DNA from: Setophaga petechia
Taxonomy: Eukaryota > Chordata > Aves > Passeriformes > Parulidae
Assembly (NCBI GenBank): GCA_024362935.1
Contig: JANCRA010000017.1
Span: forward strand, 20,236,001-20,300,000
Reading direction: 5' to 3'
DNA length: 64,000 bases
The position numbers were made by a program, and so were the translations under genes. The notes below the pieces were generated by a model that saw only the letters and a program-made list of their open reading frames with translations, did not search any database and was not told where the DNA came from. Positions 44,912 through 55,815 of this stretch are shown here, piece by piece; within the stretch, counting starts at the first letter, position 1; each line of letters starts with the position of its first letter.

Positions 44912-45384
44912 CCAGCACAGGAAGGACACAGAGCTGCTGGAATGAGTCCAGCAAAGGTGATCAGAGGGCTCAGCCCCTCTGCTCTGGATCAGGCTGAGGG
45001 AGCTGGGGCTGCTGGAGAGGAGAAGGCTCTGGGGAGAGCTGGGAGCCCCTTGCAGGGCCTGAAGGAGCTCTCAGAGAGCTGAGAGGGGCTTTGGACAAGG
45101 GCATGGAGTGACAGGACAGGGGACAATGACTTCAGGCTGAAAGAGGGAGGGTTTAGGCATTAGGTTCCTAATTAGATATCAGGGAGAAAATCTCCACGGT
45201 GAGGATGGAGAGGCAGGGGCACAGGTGGCTCAGAGAAGCTGTGGATGCTCCATCCCTGGAGATGCTCAAGGCTGGGCTGGATGCTCTGAGCAGCCTGGGA
45301 CAGTGAAGGTGTCCCTGCCCAGGGCAGGGGGTTTGGGGTGGTTGATCTCTCAGATCCCTCCCAAACCTTTCTGTGACTCTGTAC
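44912..45384 (+). mobile_element. CR1 LINE, 3' fragment with tail
   Basis: Shows the avian CR1 3' region in order: GAAGGACACAGAGCTGCTGG, GTCCAGCAAAGGTGATCAGAG, GAGGGAGCTGGGGCTG, GAGGAGAAGGCTCTGGGGAGAG, GATATCAGGGAGAAA, GGAGATGCTCAAGGCTGGGC, GTGTCCCTGCCC, and CCTCCCAAACCTTTCTGTGACTCTGT, which is the remnant of the usual ATTCTATGATTCTGT tail. It is 5'-truncated and lacks any reverse-transcriptase coding part. It ends about 20 bases before a 49-bp minisatellite. Confidence 0.93.
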
Positions 45385-45404
45385 CCTACCCCAGGCATCC
45401 CTGC

Positions 45405-45592
45405 TATGTGCAAAAGGACCCAAGAACTACCACAAATTCACCTGGAACCCTGCTATGTCCAAAAGGACCCAAGAACTTCCACAAATTCACCTGGAACCCT
45501 GCTGTGTGCAAAAGGACCCAAGAACTACCACAGCTTCACCTGGAACCCTGCTGTGTGCAAAAGGACCCAAGAACTACCACAAATTCTGGCTT
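45405..45592. repeat. 49-bp minisatellite, four units
   Basis: The unit beginning CAAAAGGACCCAAGAACTAC has a length of 49 bases and occurs four times, separated by CACCTGGAACCCTGCTGTG. Variants include CTATGTCC/CTATGTGC/CTGTGTGC and ACAAATT/ACAGCTT. It starts directly after the tail of the CR1 copy. Confidence 0.95.
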
Positions 45593-45599
45593 TTGCCAA

Positions 45600-47490
45600 A
45601 GCCCTGTGCCAAGCTCCACCATCCCCTGGGTCTGTACAGCACGGGCAGGGGCTGCTGGCAGCATCTGCCATCCCTGAGAGCTGGTTCCTCCCAGCCAGGC
45701 CATGCAGCATTCACAAGGAACCCACACTGCCAGCAGGAGCTGTGCTGTAATTCAGGTTGTGCTGTGATTCTGGACTGAGCTTTCAGGCTGCAGCAAACTC
45801 CAGCCCATGCCTTACAGACCTCATTAACAAAAAAGGAAAAAAAGTAAAAAGAACCAACCTTTGCACAGTTCTAATTTTCATTTCAACACCTCCAGGCTTA
45901 CTAGAAAGCTGTGTTTGTACCGGCAGAGACCTTAATTTGTATACAGCAAGAAAACAAAAATTCCAAATTAAACATATGAATTCAATTGCCGAAAACTACC
46001 CTTTTACTGAGGGTTCAAATGTAATGACACAATCATTTAGAACAGCCCCATGTGGGTGTGTGCCTCCCGAGAGCTGTCAGAGGAAAATAAACCACATTAA
46101 AATACAATTCCTCCAGCAGCTTCTGAGATGCAATCAAAACCTTACAGCAGGGATTTTTCACAAGACAGGGTTCTAGCTCAATAAAATCTATAGGTGGGGT
46201 GGTCCCAAACGGCTCGTGTGCAATTTTTATTCCAATCTAAAGGTGGAAATAATCTTTATGTATAGCTGTGTGCACACAGAATCCTCACCATCAGAACTGC
46301 TGAGCGCATCATGCTTGGATCCTTGAGCTTGTAGAGCCCATGTAAAACCAGAAACTGAGGATGTGGGGCAAAAATTGAGGCACAGGCACTGATGCCACCT
46401 TTGTACCTTATCGAGCTGCTCTGGTACCTGTGGGGAGCATCAAAACCTGATTATTCCCCCTGGTGTGGGAATCAGGGGGATGCAGCTGATGGAACCCATG
46501 GGAGCCCTCAAAGTGCTGCTGGCACCAAGGGGCATGGTGCAAAAACCAAAACTTCTCTTGAAATAACAACTGTTCCATAGAAACAAAGCTAAAAAGGGGA
46601 ATAAGTGGCCAGAGCTTGCAGAGGAGAAGGTTATTTGCACTCAAGACTGCCCAGCATATTTCTGTTTGAAATGGGAAGTGCTCTGCTTTGGTCTGCAGCT
46701 TCTGGATGTGTTCAAGTGGAAACAATAAATAAAGAGCACAGATGTGGACATAGCTGTGAAAGGGCTCCCATGCAAGACCTGGGCTGGGGTTCCCTACCCC
46801 CGGGAAAGAGGCACCTAAGGAGGCTCTAAAATCAGGAATGTCATGCAGGAAAAATGAAGGGGGTAATTATTCACTGTTTCCCACAATTCAGGAAACAGGA
46901 GACATTGCTGTCTGGAAATGATCTGCAGCTGGTTGAACAGAAACTGAGGAAAGCCCTTTTTGCAGAGCTAAGCTAAAGTCCAGTGGGCCCCCAAATGCCA
47001 CAGGGCTGTTGGTCACTGATGTCCAAGGGTGCAAGGTCTTTTTATATCAATAGAAACATACCAGGGAAGATTCCCTGGGCACACGTGGGCGTGGGCTTAG
47101 TCAAGCATTCAGAACACAGGACCAGCATGACATCCCCTCCACAAAGCCCAGCACCCCAAGCAAATCCCGTTTATTCACAGCCTCATTCAGTGCAAGGACC
47201 TTAGAGGAGCCGTGTGAAATGCTGATCTCTGCTCCTGGTCTCTGCCAGTCCCTGGGTGTGATCACAGGCAATGCCTCCCACCCCACACTCCTGCAGGCTT
47301 TGGCCAGCCTGCTCCAGTGGCGTTTGCATCGATCAGACAAACGGAGAGGAGAGTATTAGTGGGATTATGCTCTGAAAACAAATCCTAAATACCCATCACA
47401 TTCAGTATCTTGTGGCTTATCCACCAAGAACTGCAGCACAGATCTGGGAGGGCCTGGGTGTGTTCCCAGAGCATCTGGGTGCATTGTGCA
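45600..47490. other. Unique sequence, no gene seen
   Basis: GC-rich to 45770, then AT-rich and mixed. 46180-46340 is unique, with AATAATCTTTATGTATAG. Open frames (45757-46176, 46408-46725 and 47101-47340) have no domain. Confidence 0.45.
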
Positions 47491-47499
47491 ATGGGATCG

Positions 47500-47870
47500 G
47501 CGCTCACCAGCACTCATGACTCACTCCCAGGGCCTTGGGAAGCATGAAGCAGAAAAACATCCATAAAGCATTAGATCACAATCCCAGCGACAGCACTGCC
47601 GATTACTAAGGGGGCACAGAAAAGGCTCATACTAAAGACTTTTAGCAGGATGAGCATTTTGCAGCATTTAAAATTCTTTGAAGATTAAGTCTGTGTTAGA
47701 AGATACCCGTGCTCAGAGAAAGCCAACCTTGGACCAGTATTATATGATACAGCCGTGTGGCCGTCCGGATTTTGACTTCAATCATTTCCATTGATTCACA
47801 GGCACTTTCAAATGCTTAAGTTACTACATTGGATTTAAATTTCAGATCAATGTTGTCTTTGCAGAGCTGC
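47500..47870. other. Candidate conserved non-coding element
   Basis: Unique sequence with CATGACTCA (AP-1-like), CCATAAAGCATTAGATCACAATCCC, GCCGATTACTAAG, GTATTATATGATACAGCCGTG and GATTTTGACTTCAATCATTTCC, and with preserved CpGs in motifs (GTGGCCGTCCGG). No ORF or tandem structure. Part (47765-47800) might descend from the same old repeat family as 61164-61288, but the match is weak. Confidence 0.35.
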
Positions 47871-47997
47871 TGTGCCTGGAGCACGGCTGAGCGGATGTGG
47901 TGGCTGCGAGGGGCTCTGCAGGAGCTGGCACCTCTCTGACCCGGGAGGTCCTGAGCAGCACCTCTGGGAGCTTCCTGTGCTCACTCTGCTCATAACC

Positions 47998-48357
47998 TGT
48001 CACAGACATGTTCTATGAAAACCCTTTCCTTAGGATTTTTCCTCCTGAGAAGCTGAGAGGCCTCAGGAACAAAATGAGAACAATGGTTATCTGCTGCTGT
48101 GGAATGCAACAGGGGCATCTGGGATTGGTCTCGTGTGGTTGTTTCTAATTAATAGCCAATCACAGTCAGCTGGCTCTCTCTCTGTCTGAGACAGAAGATT
48201 TTGTTATTCATTCTTTCTTTTTCTATTCTTAGCCAGCCCTCTGATGAAATCCTTTCTTCTATTCTTTCAGTATAGTTCTAATATAATACATATAATAAAA
48301 TAATAAATCAAGCCTTCTGAAACATGGAGTCAGATCCTCATCTCTTCCCTCATCCTC
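47998..48357 (+). mobile_element. Avian endogenous retrovirus LTR, copy 2 (3'-truncated)
   Basis: Starts TGTCACAGACATG and follows copy 1 (13435-13818) closely; by eye more than 90% of the first 180 bases agree. It has CCAATCA, then AATAAAATAATAAATCA near 48295-48309. Similarity stops at 48357, about 25 bases before the expected end, where CTTCCCTCACCG replaces the usual terminal sequence. No target duplication is therefore visible. No retroviral coding sequence flanks it. Confidence 0.85.
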
Positions 48358-48527
48358 TTCCCTCACCGTGCTTGCTGTCCCCACCACCTGAACCTCTGCA
48401 GCTGGCAGGAGCAGCCTCACCTCAGCCACATCCCTCCTCCTCCTCCTCATGCCAGGGCTCTGTGAGCCATGCCAGCCCAGCATGGAGCCAGCCCAGGCTA
48501 TGTAGGGCACAGCAGAGCTCTGTCAGC

Positions 48528-48715
48528 TGGGAACCATCCTCTTGTGCTCAAACAGCCACAGGTTCTTGCTCAATTATGTGCCTGGTGCCGTGAGGATGAG
48601 CTTGTTCTTCACTGAGACAAGTGAGGGACAAGCTGGGAACCATCCTCTTGTGCTCAAACATCATCAGGCACAGATTCTTGTTCAATTATGTGTCTGGTGC
48701 AGTGAGGATGACCTG
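48528..48715. repeat. Two-copy ~105-bp tandem duplication
   Basis: GGAACCATCCTCTTGTGCTCAAACA occurs near 48531 and 48637, and TTCAATTATGTG...CTGGTGC.GTGAGGATGA follows in both. The copies differ by a short insertion (TCATCAGGCA) and by scattered substitutions. Confidence 0.9.
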
Positions 48716-48719
48716 TCCC

Positions 48720-50615
48720 TCACCCCTGACACCCTTACCTTGCCTGGCCTGGCTTCCTGCCCGAGCTCTCCTTCCCTGCAGGGCCAACCCTTCAGAGCAG
48801 GATCACACACCTGGCTGGGGCTGCCTCCTTCCCCTCTGCCATGCCCACTGCTGTGCACCAAGCCCCCGCAGAGGGGATATTAGCTCAGTCCCCTGGCGCC
48901 TCTTTTCCTGCCTTGTGCAGGGAACGGTGCTAATTACTGCGTTACATCCTGCAGCTTGAAAGGAATTCCCAATGAAGCTGACAGAATTGCACGGAGCACG
49001 GCGGAGGAAAGTGAAGCTTGAGTGTCAGCAGAGCTGTGACAACACCACGGGAGATAATTCAACCAAATGCATCTGCCACCGTGGGTCCTCTGCCCCATAA
49101 TAAAAGAAATGAAGATTTGGTGGGGAGCCAGAGCCTTGCATCAGTGACAAGAAATGCAGCTCCTCCTGCCTGTGAGGGGCTGCCGACTGAAACAAAGGCT
49201 CTGCCAAGTTCCATGTGGACAGGTCTCAACCAGGATTACATTTTCCCTTCTGTATTTCAGTACAAAAGTGATTCTGTTTCACAAAGCTGGAATGGGGAAA
49301 AAAGCCCACTTCCTCCTTTCAAGCTGCACACAGTCACTAAATCTTTGTTGTTCCCTAAATGCCTGACATCAAACATTCTGAAATCAGAGGAATTATCTTT
49401 TCCCCGAGCTTTCAGGTCTGTTCTATGGGGGTAAATCACGGCTGACATGTTAAAAGCCAGCAAACTTTGAAACAATTTTAGGAGCTTCTTCCTCTTTTCC
49501 TGCAGCCTCCAATGCATTTAGGGATTAGTATCCAGGGCACCTATCATGAGAGTCTTTAACCAGAATCAATAGAAGGAGAAATGTGTAATCAATACATTGA
49601 TGAGTGCAGCTTGACCTTTCCACAAGGACTGCAGGGACAAAGAAGCATTTAAAGAAAGTTTGGGTAAGTTTTCATAGAAAGAATTTCAAATTTGCAGAAA
49701 GTTCTGGGCTATAAATAGATCAGGACAGGGAGCAGACATCAAACAACTGCATATGCAAAGGGCCTCTGGCCAGCTTCTGGTCCAACTCCGACACGCAGCC
49801 CATCTCCCAGACTATTTGCACAGCAGCCCAAGGTGAAAACAGAAGATCAAGTAGGAAAAAGAATAAAGCAGCAATCCCCTACTGTGCTGCAGAGAGCTCT
49901 CGGGCAGGTCGAGCCCCCTCAGCAGCTCAGCAGGGTGATCTCACCAGGGCAGGACGCTGCTGGCCCAGCTCCTCTGCCAGGAGGGACACCTGGGAAGGGC
50001 CTTTCCTCTGCAGCACAGGGAAATGCAGGAGCAGAGGCAGGAGCCTCCCTGGCAGCTCTGGAGCCGGGCAGCAGAAAGGCAGGGCTGACCCTGCTGCTGG
50101 CACTGCAGTGCCCAGGGCAGCACTCAGCATCTCCCTGAGGAGCACACAGCTCATGAATGCCCACATTCTGTGCTCTGTGTGCGCTGCTGAGCAGCCACCA
50201 TTGAGACCAGAAATGAGTCTGAGTGTGACCACGACCGAGGCATTGGAGCTGGCTTACCCTGTGCCAGCCCTGGGCTGCCATCACTTGGCAGCCCCAGCCT
50301 GATGGGAATTCATGGCCAGCCAGGGAAGCTCTCCTGGCTGCAGGATGGACCTTGGCTCCTGGGCTTTCCCTTTGCTGGGAGGGCAGGGCTGCCTGGTGCT
50401 GCTCCTGGGGAAAAGGATGAGCAGTGCCAGCCTAAAGCAGAGCATGGCAGTGCCCAGCTGCTGCCCACAGCCCAAAACACAGCAGGGACAAACAAACACC
50501 CCTGGGCACAGCAGTCCCTCCCAGGAGCTCCCTTTGCCAGGCTCAGCATCCCTTGCTGTGAGCCCCTGGGCTCAGCTGTCCTGCCCTTGGGAACCCAGGT
50601 GGGGATGAAGGGAGG
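48720..50615. other. Unique sequence, no gene seen
   Basis: GC-rich and AT-rich blocks alternate. 49540-49740 is AT-rich and 49880-50600 is GC-rich and CpG-poor. No repeat or coding signal was recognised. Confidence 0.45.
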
Positions 50616-50621
50616 GGGCTC

Positions 50622-50994
50622 TGAGACCGTGGTCACAGGGGTCTGAGAATGAGGGAAGAGATGAGGATCTGACTCCATGTTACAGAAGGCTTGATTTATT
50701 ATTTATTATATATATCACATTAAAACAATAGTAAAATAATAGAAGAAAAAGTTTCATCAGAAAGCTAGCTAAGTTAAGAATAGAAAAGATCAATAACAAA
50801 ACTTTGTGTCCATGCCATCTGGGCTGTGATTGGCCATTAATTACAAACAACTACATAAGACCAATCCCAGATCCACCTGTAGCATTCTACAGCAGCAGAT
50901 AACCATTTTTTACATTTTGTTCTTGAAGCCTCTCAGCTTCTCAAGAAGAAAAAATCCTTTAAAAAGGATTTTTCATGAAAAGATGTCTGTGACA
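50622..50994 (-). mobile_element. Avian endogenous retrovirus LTR, copy 3 (inverted)
   Basis: This is the same LTR family as copies 1 and 2, on the minus strand. Its 5' end TGTCACAGACATC is at 50994 and its 3' end (…CGTGGTCACAGGGG region on the plus strand) is at 50622. Polyadenylation signals (TTTATT on the plus strand) are at 50695-50707. Flanks GGGCTC (50616-50621) and GGGCAC (50995-51000) form a 6-bp target duplication with one mismatch. It is more diverged than copies 1 and 2, so probably older. It is a solo LTR with no internal region. Confidence 0.87.
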
Positions 50995-51000
50995 GGGCAC

Positions 51001-52550
51001 CTGCATGGGGCACCCCCCGTGTGCCTGGGCACAGCCAGGGCATTAGGCAGCATTCATGCCAGGAGATGCCACTGGAGCAGCCACCAGCACCAGGAGCTGT
51101 GGCATCTTTCTCTATAGGTGATTTTGCAAGCAATGATATAATTACTGCTTTCAGGATTGGTGTAAAAGCACCAAAGACCTGTGCCAAACTGAGCTCAGGA
51201 CCTAAAACCACTCAGAAACCTTTGATAGAGACAAGAGGTGAGACAGGCTCATGGTGCAGTGCTTGGAGGGGACTTGGTGGCAGAGGTCTAATTTTCTACT
51301 CTGCTGCAGATTTCCTGGATGGGACCAAATATATCATTTATCTCCATTTCCAAAATGGAAATAACCTATTCCTATTAATTTGCAGCAGCACCACGAGCTG
51401 CTGGAGGCAGCTATGTGTTGCCCAGTACAGCAGGGTGTCTTGCCCATTAAAATAAAAACCTCAGCCTTAATAACTGTGGCCAATTCAGGACTTGTATGAC
51501 ATGCTCAGGCTTTGAAAATTCCTAAGAAATCCAGTAAAGCACAAGGCTCTGTTTTGCTCTGACAGTATATTTGGTTTAAAACATTAAAGACAGATAAATA
51601 GATATTGCAAAGTATATGTTGTATACACATATATATACTCACACACAGAATTTTTCTTTAAAGCATGTCTGTTACATTTCCCCTGTAAGTGCTATTGCTT
51701 TTCCTGTGCAACTTCAAACCCTGAACCACGTATTTTAAAGCAAAGAAATTATGACCAAAGGTATAAATACTTCTTAGCCTACCACTGACTGACAACATGA
51801 GCTTCATTTTCATGCTTTATAACACAACCTGAATCCCTAAATATAATTCTGTTCTTGTAAGACAGCCTTCCACATTACTTTTATTTGTGAATAAAAGCAG
51901 AAAGATGCGCACACACTGTTGAAATCAGGAATAAATTATTTTGGCAGAGTCCATTACTCTGGGAAGCAGTCTGAATACCTGGCACCATAAATACAGACCA
52001 AGGCTCACACTAGTCTGAGTCTGCCAGCAGCACTTGCAGTGCTTGTCCCAGGCTGCCACTGCTGAGCCCTGTGAGCCCTCCCAGCGCTGCCCACAGGCCC
52101 TGGGCACAGCAAGGGCTCACTCTGCTGCCCAAGGGAAGGAGCAGCCCCAGCCTCTGCCCTGGGCTCCAGCCCTGTCACAATTCTGCTGCTGCTGCACCCT
52201 GAGCTGTGCCAGCTCTGCCCTGGCAAGCCCTGGGCACACAGAGCCCCTGGGCACCCACACAGGCAGCACTGTGGAGGGGTGGGGTCCTTGGAAGGCAGAA
52301 TTAATAGCAGACACTTCTCTGCAGGGCAAGAGAATACTTGGGTATTTCTGGAGAAAAAACTGGGAGCAGCTGAGGAGGACAGCAGTAGAAAAATAGTGGG
52401 TTTTCATCTAAATATGCAACCAGCAGGATTTTTGAAGAAATGCTGAATGACAGTCAAGAGAAACATCAAAACACCCTTCAGTCACCCTTCCCTTGCACTA
52501 CATCCCCTTTTGCTCAAGCCAGGGCTGCCACCAGCCTGTGCCAGGCAGAA
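51001..52550. other. Unique sequence, no gene seen
   Basis: GC-rich at 51001-51110 and 52020-52290, AT-rich in between, with a short TA-rich stretch at 51600-51650. No repeat or coding signal. Confidence 0.45.
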
Positions 52551-52556
52551 GAGGAG

Positions 52557-52620
52557 GGTGGCTGTGCCATGCTGTGCCAAGCTGTGCCATGCTGTGCCAT
52601 GCTGTCCCAGGCTGTGCCAC
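52557..52620. repeat. 10-bp minisatellite, about six units
   Basis: ATGCTGTGCC and close variants (AAGCTGTGCC, ATGCTGTCCC, AGGCTGTGCC) repeat about six times. Confidence 0.9.
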
Positions 52621-52790
52621 TGCCCCTGCTGTGCCACCCCCAGCAGCCCTGCCAGCCCCTGCTCTGACCACGCTGCTGAGCTGAGCTCCTTCCTGAGCTT
52701 TGGGGAGCACACAGACACTGCAGCTGTCCCACAGCTCCTCCCAGGCACAGCGTGGGGATCTCCTTGGATCCTGCTGGGAGGGCTGGGCTG

Positions 52791-53090
52791 GCCTGGGCTT
52801 TAGGCTCAGACTGGATGATGCGCTCCTGGGGCTCCAACCTGCCTGGGCTTTAGGCTCAGACTGGATGATGCACTCCTGGATCTCCAGTTTCCCTGGGCTT
52901 TAGGCTCAGACTGGATGGTGCACTCATGGGGCTCCAGTTTCCCTGGGCTTTAGGCTCAGACTGGATGGTGCACTCATGGGGCTCCAGTTTCCCTGGGCTT
53001 TAGGCTCACACTGGTTGATGCACTCATGGGGCTCCAGTTTCCCTGAGCTTTAGGCTCAGACTGACTGATGCACTGCTGGGTCTCCAACGT
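52791..53090. repeat. 50-bp minisatellite, six units
   Basis: CCTGGGCTTTAGGCTCAGAC begins at 52792, 52842, 52892, 52942, 52992 and 53042, an exact 50-bp period with no indels. Units differ by point changes only (GATGATG/GATGGTG/GTTGATG, CTCATGG/CTCCTGG). Confidence 0.97.
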
Positions 53091-53094
53091 CAGG

Positions 53095-54860
53095 CAGTGA
53101 CAGTGACAGATGGAGGCAGCTCCTTGTGGCTACACCTGAGCTGTAATCCATGTTCATCTTTCAGCAGACAGAACAAACGTGTCTGATCTGCATCTACCGT
53201 GCCCAGCAGTGAGTGTGGAATGATCTCTGCTCCGTGTCAGCCCTGCTCCAGCCCAAACACAGCCACAGCCAATATGTGCCAGAGCACTTTCTGAGGGGTT
53301 TGTGACCATTTATTGCAGATGCTGCTCTGCTCCTGATGACTGTATCAATTATCACAGCGCCTGCCTCTTTCCTGTCTATCCACTATTCAAATGCCTTTCT
53401 CACTCCAGCCTTCTCATCAGCAAAGATTCCTTCAGGGTATCCTCGTATTTCTAAATATCCCAGAAACTGCAGATGATTTACTCTCACAGTCCTAATGCAG
53501 CTCAATCCATTCTCATTTTCCATTTGTGACAGCCGTGGTTTGCTAAAGAACCCGGGCTGCTATCAGTTCCTATCGTTGGTGACAACTTTCCAGTCTCTGC
53601 TATCATTCCTGATTCCTGTGCCTGCACGGCAGCTCAGCCCACAGCTGCGTGTTCCAGGGAATGCCAAGGCACTGCCTGCATCCCCACCAGATGGTTCCCC
53701 ATATGGACACAGCCCAGGAGGACACACTGGTGCTGCTTCACTCACCAGTGCCACTCCAGGCCCTTCCCCCTGCACGCTCTGCTGGAGGCTCTGCACAGTG
53801 CTGGGAGTCCTGAATGCCAAATCTGCCCCACAGACCCCAAACTGTGCCACCCCATTTGCATCACTCCTCCCCAGCCTGGTGCTCTGAACTCACATTTCTC
53901 TACCTCTCCCACGAGCTCCTGAGCCCCACCATGGAGCTCTGGAGCCCACGTGGGGATGGATGGCATTTCTCCAGGGACATGAGTCCCAGTGAGGTTCAGG
54001 GGCCTCAGACCAGCTGCCGTGTGAGTGCAGCAGATAATCCAAGCCTGCCTGCTGCCAGCCAGAGGAGAGCCTGGCCACAGCTCACTCTGCCAGAGCAGAA
54101 GAGGGAATCCCAGGGTAGGAGCCAGATCCCAATGTCTGTAATTACTTATTGACCTGAACATCTTCACTTGTACCTTCAGGTAGAAAATCTGTTTGAAATT
54201 CTGGAGCAGAACCTTCCAGACAGGATGATTGGACTGTCACCAAGGAGATTATTCCTCAGTGAAGTAACATAGCCATCTCTGCATGAGCTATGCATGTGAC
54301 AAACCTGTTCCTGGAAGTTTCCCAGTGCACCTCCATGGTGGATATTCACTTCCACAAGCCCTGGATTTGTTTTTACTTCCACACACAGAGCCCAGCACTT
54401 GCACACCCAAGTTTCTTACAGAGCCCCTCTGCAAAGCACCTCCCACATCCCTCTTCCTCCCCTTCCCTCTGCCTGATGGCACTAAGCACAAAGAAACAGG
54501 TAAGGGCCTGGAGACAGGGCACAGAAGAGGAACATGTCTATTTTTCACTGTGTGAGGAAATGGAGCATCTTCTGAGGCACCAGCCCCAGCAAAGCCTGTC
54601 AATAATGTACAGAGATGAGGTCTCCTTTGGAGCCAGTTCCAGTGGTCATCAGAACAGAGGAATGACCAGCACCAGGCATCCCAAAATCCTGACTCACTAC
54701 CTCAAAACACCTGAATTCAGCTATATAAGTATAAAGAGAATCAGTGCTGGGCTCTTAGTCACTTTCCTGCTCCTGAGCACTGAGGATGCCCTGCCTTGTC
54801 ACATCCAGGAGCCCTCACATGAGCATCTGCACATGTCTGTGTGGTCCTGCAGCACCTGGG
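53095..54860. other. Unique sequence, no gene seen
   Basis: Mixed unique DNA. The plus-strand frame 54290-55189 (299 residues) is partly made by the downstream CAGCAGCCCCC array and has no domain. No repeat family was recognised at 53100-54850. Confidence 0.45.
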
Positions 54861-54863
54861 CAT

Positions 54864-55015
54864 GCAGCAGCCCCCACAGCTGGAACAGCAGCCCCCCCAC
54901 AGCTGGAACAGCAGCCCCCCCACATCTGGGCATGCAGCATCCCACATCTGGAGCAGCAGCAGCTCCCCAGAGCTGGATTAGCAGCCCCCACATCTGGAGC
55001 AGCAGCTCTGAGCCC
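54864..55015. repeat. C-rich minisatellite, ~23-27-bp irregular units
   Basis: CCCACAGCTGGAACAGCAGC and CCCACATCTGG...AGCAGC variants repeat about six times with irregular length. It is CAGCAG/CCCCC rich. Confidence 0.85.
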
Positions 55016-55019
55016 TCTG

Positions 55020-55495
55020 CATGGTCTGAGTGCCCAGGGCACGAGCAGGGCACAGCATCCCTCCCCTCCTGCAGCAGCCAGCCCTGCTGCTGGCCCTGCC
55101 CTGCCCTGCCTGTGCTGGTTGGCACCAGCCTGGGGGTGATGCCTGCTCCTTGTGGGGCAGAGGGAGGGGAAGAGCAGGCACGTGCCTGAACGAGTGCTGG
55201 CTCCCAAAGCCTCCCTGCACGGGCACTGCTGAGGCTCTGTGCCCTGGAATCCCCCTGGGCAGCAAACAGCCCGACAGCTCTGCACAAACCCAGGACAGCT
55301 TCCCTGGGAAAGGAGCTGCCACCCCCAGCACCGTGTGCCACAGTCCCCACCATCCCCTGGGTGCAGCCAGTCACTGCCTCCCCTTTGATCTTTGCTGCAA
55401 TAAAAGGCTAAAAAAGAACATTGTTTTCTTAAAATGCAGGGGGGGAAGGAAAGAGGGCGAGAAGGAGCAAAACTGGCCTGCTAGGTTCATCTCAA
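55020..55495. other. Unique GC-rich sequence, no gene seen
   Basis: GC-rich sequence ending in a G-rich/A-rich stretch (55437-55470). No supported feature. Confidence 0.5.
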
Positions 55496-55499
55496 CCAT

Positions 55500-55700
55500 A
55501 AGAAAAAGTCTTTTTAACTTCTCTTAATGAGGACTACTTTTTCCAGATACTACCTAATTATTGCAAATTGCTTCATCTTTTAATTGTTACTGCAAGGCAA
55601 CTAAACATTGTTACGTTGATTGCTCAAGAGTGGATTGTTAATGGCTTTAATCATTTGATAATCCAGTAATACAATCAATGTAACTCTGCACCTTGCAGGA
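55500..55700. other. Candidate conserved non-coding element
   Basis: AT-rich unique sequence with ACCTAATTATTGC, TTTTAATTGTTACTGC, AACATTGTTACGTTGATTGC (SOX-like ATTGTT), GTTAATGGCTTTAATCATTTG and GTAATACAATCAATG. The word TTACGTTGATT also occurs in the candidate element at 3600-3760. Regulatory role is hypothetical. Confidence 0.35.
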
Positions 55701-55815
55701 ATAATTTTTGCATCCACACTCTAGGAAAGATATCTTGCCTTACCACGTGTCAGGCACCAGATCCTGCCAGCCTTCCCCAAGGGCAGCTGCTCTGACTCTT
55801 TGGGAGCTCAGCTGG

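Noticed and set aside
45225..45778. ORFs with repeated Lys-Asp-Pro-Arg-Thr motifs
   Set aside because: They run from the CR1 3' tail into the 49-bp minisatellite; both are non-coding repeats.
54290..55189. 299-residue plus-strand ORF
   Set aside because: Its C-terminal half is encoded by a CAGCAGCCCCC minisatellite and the rest shows no domain.
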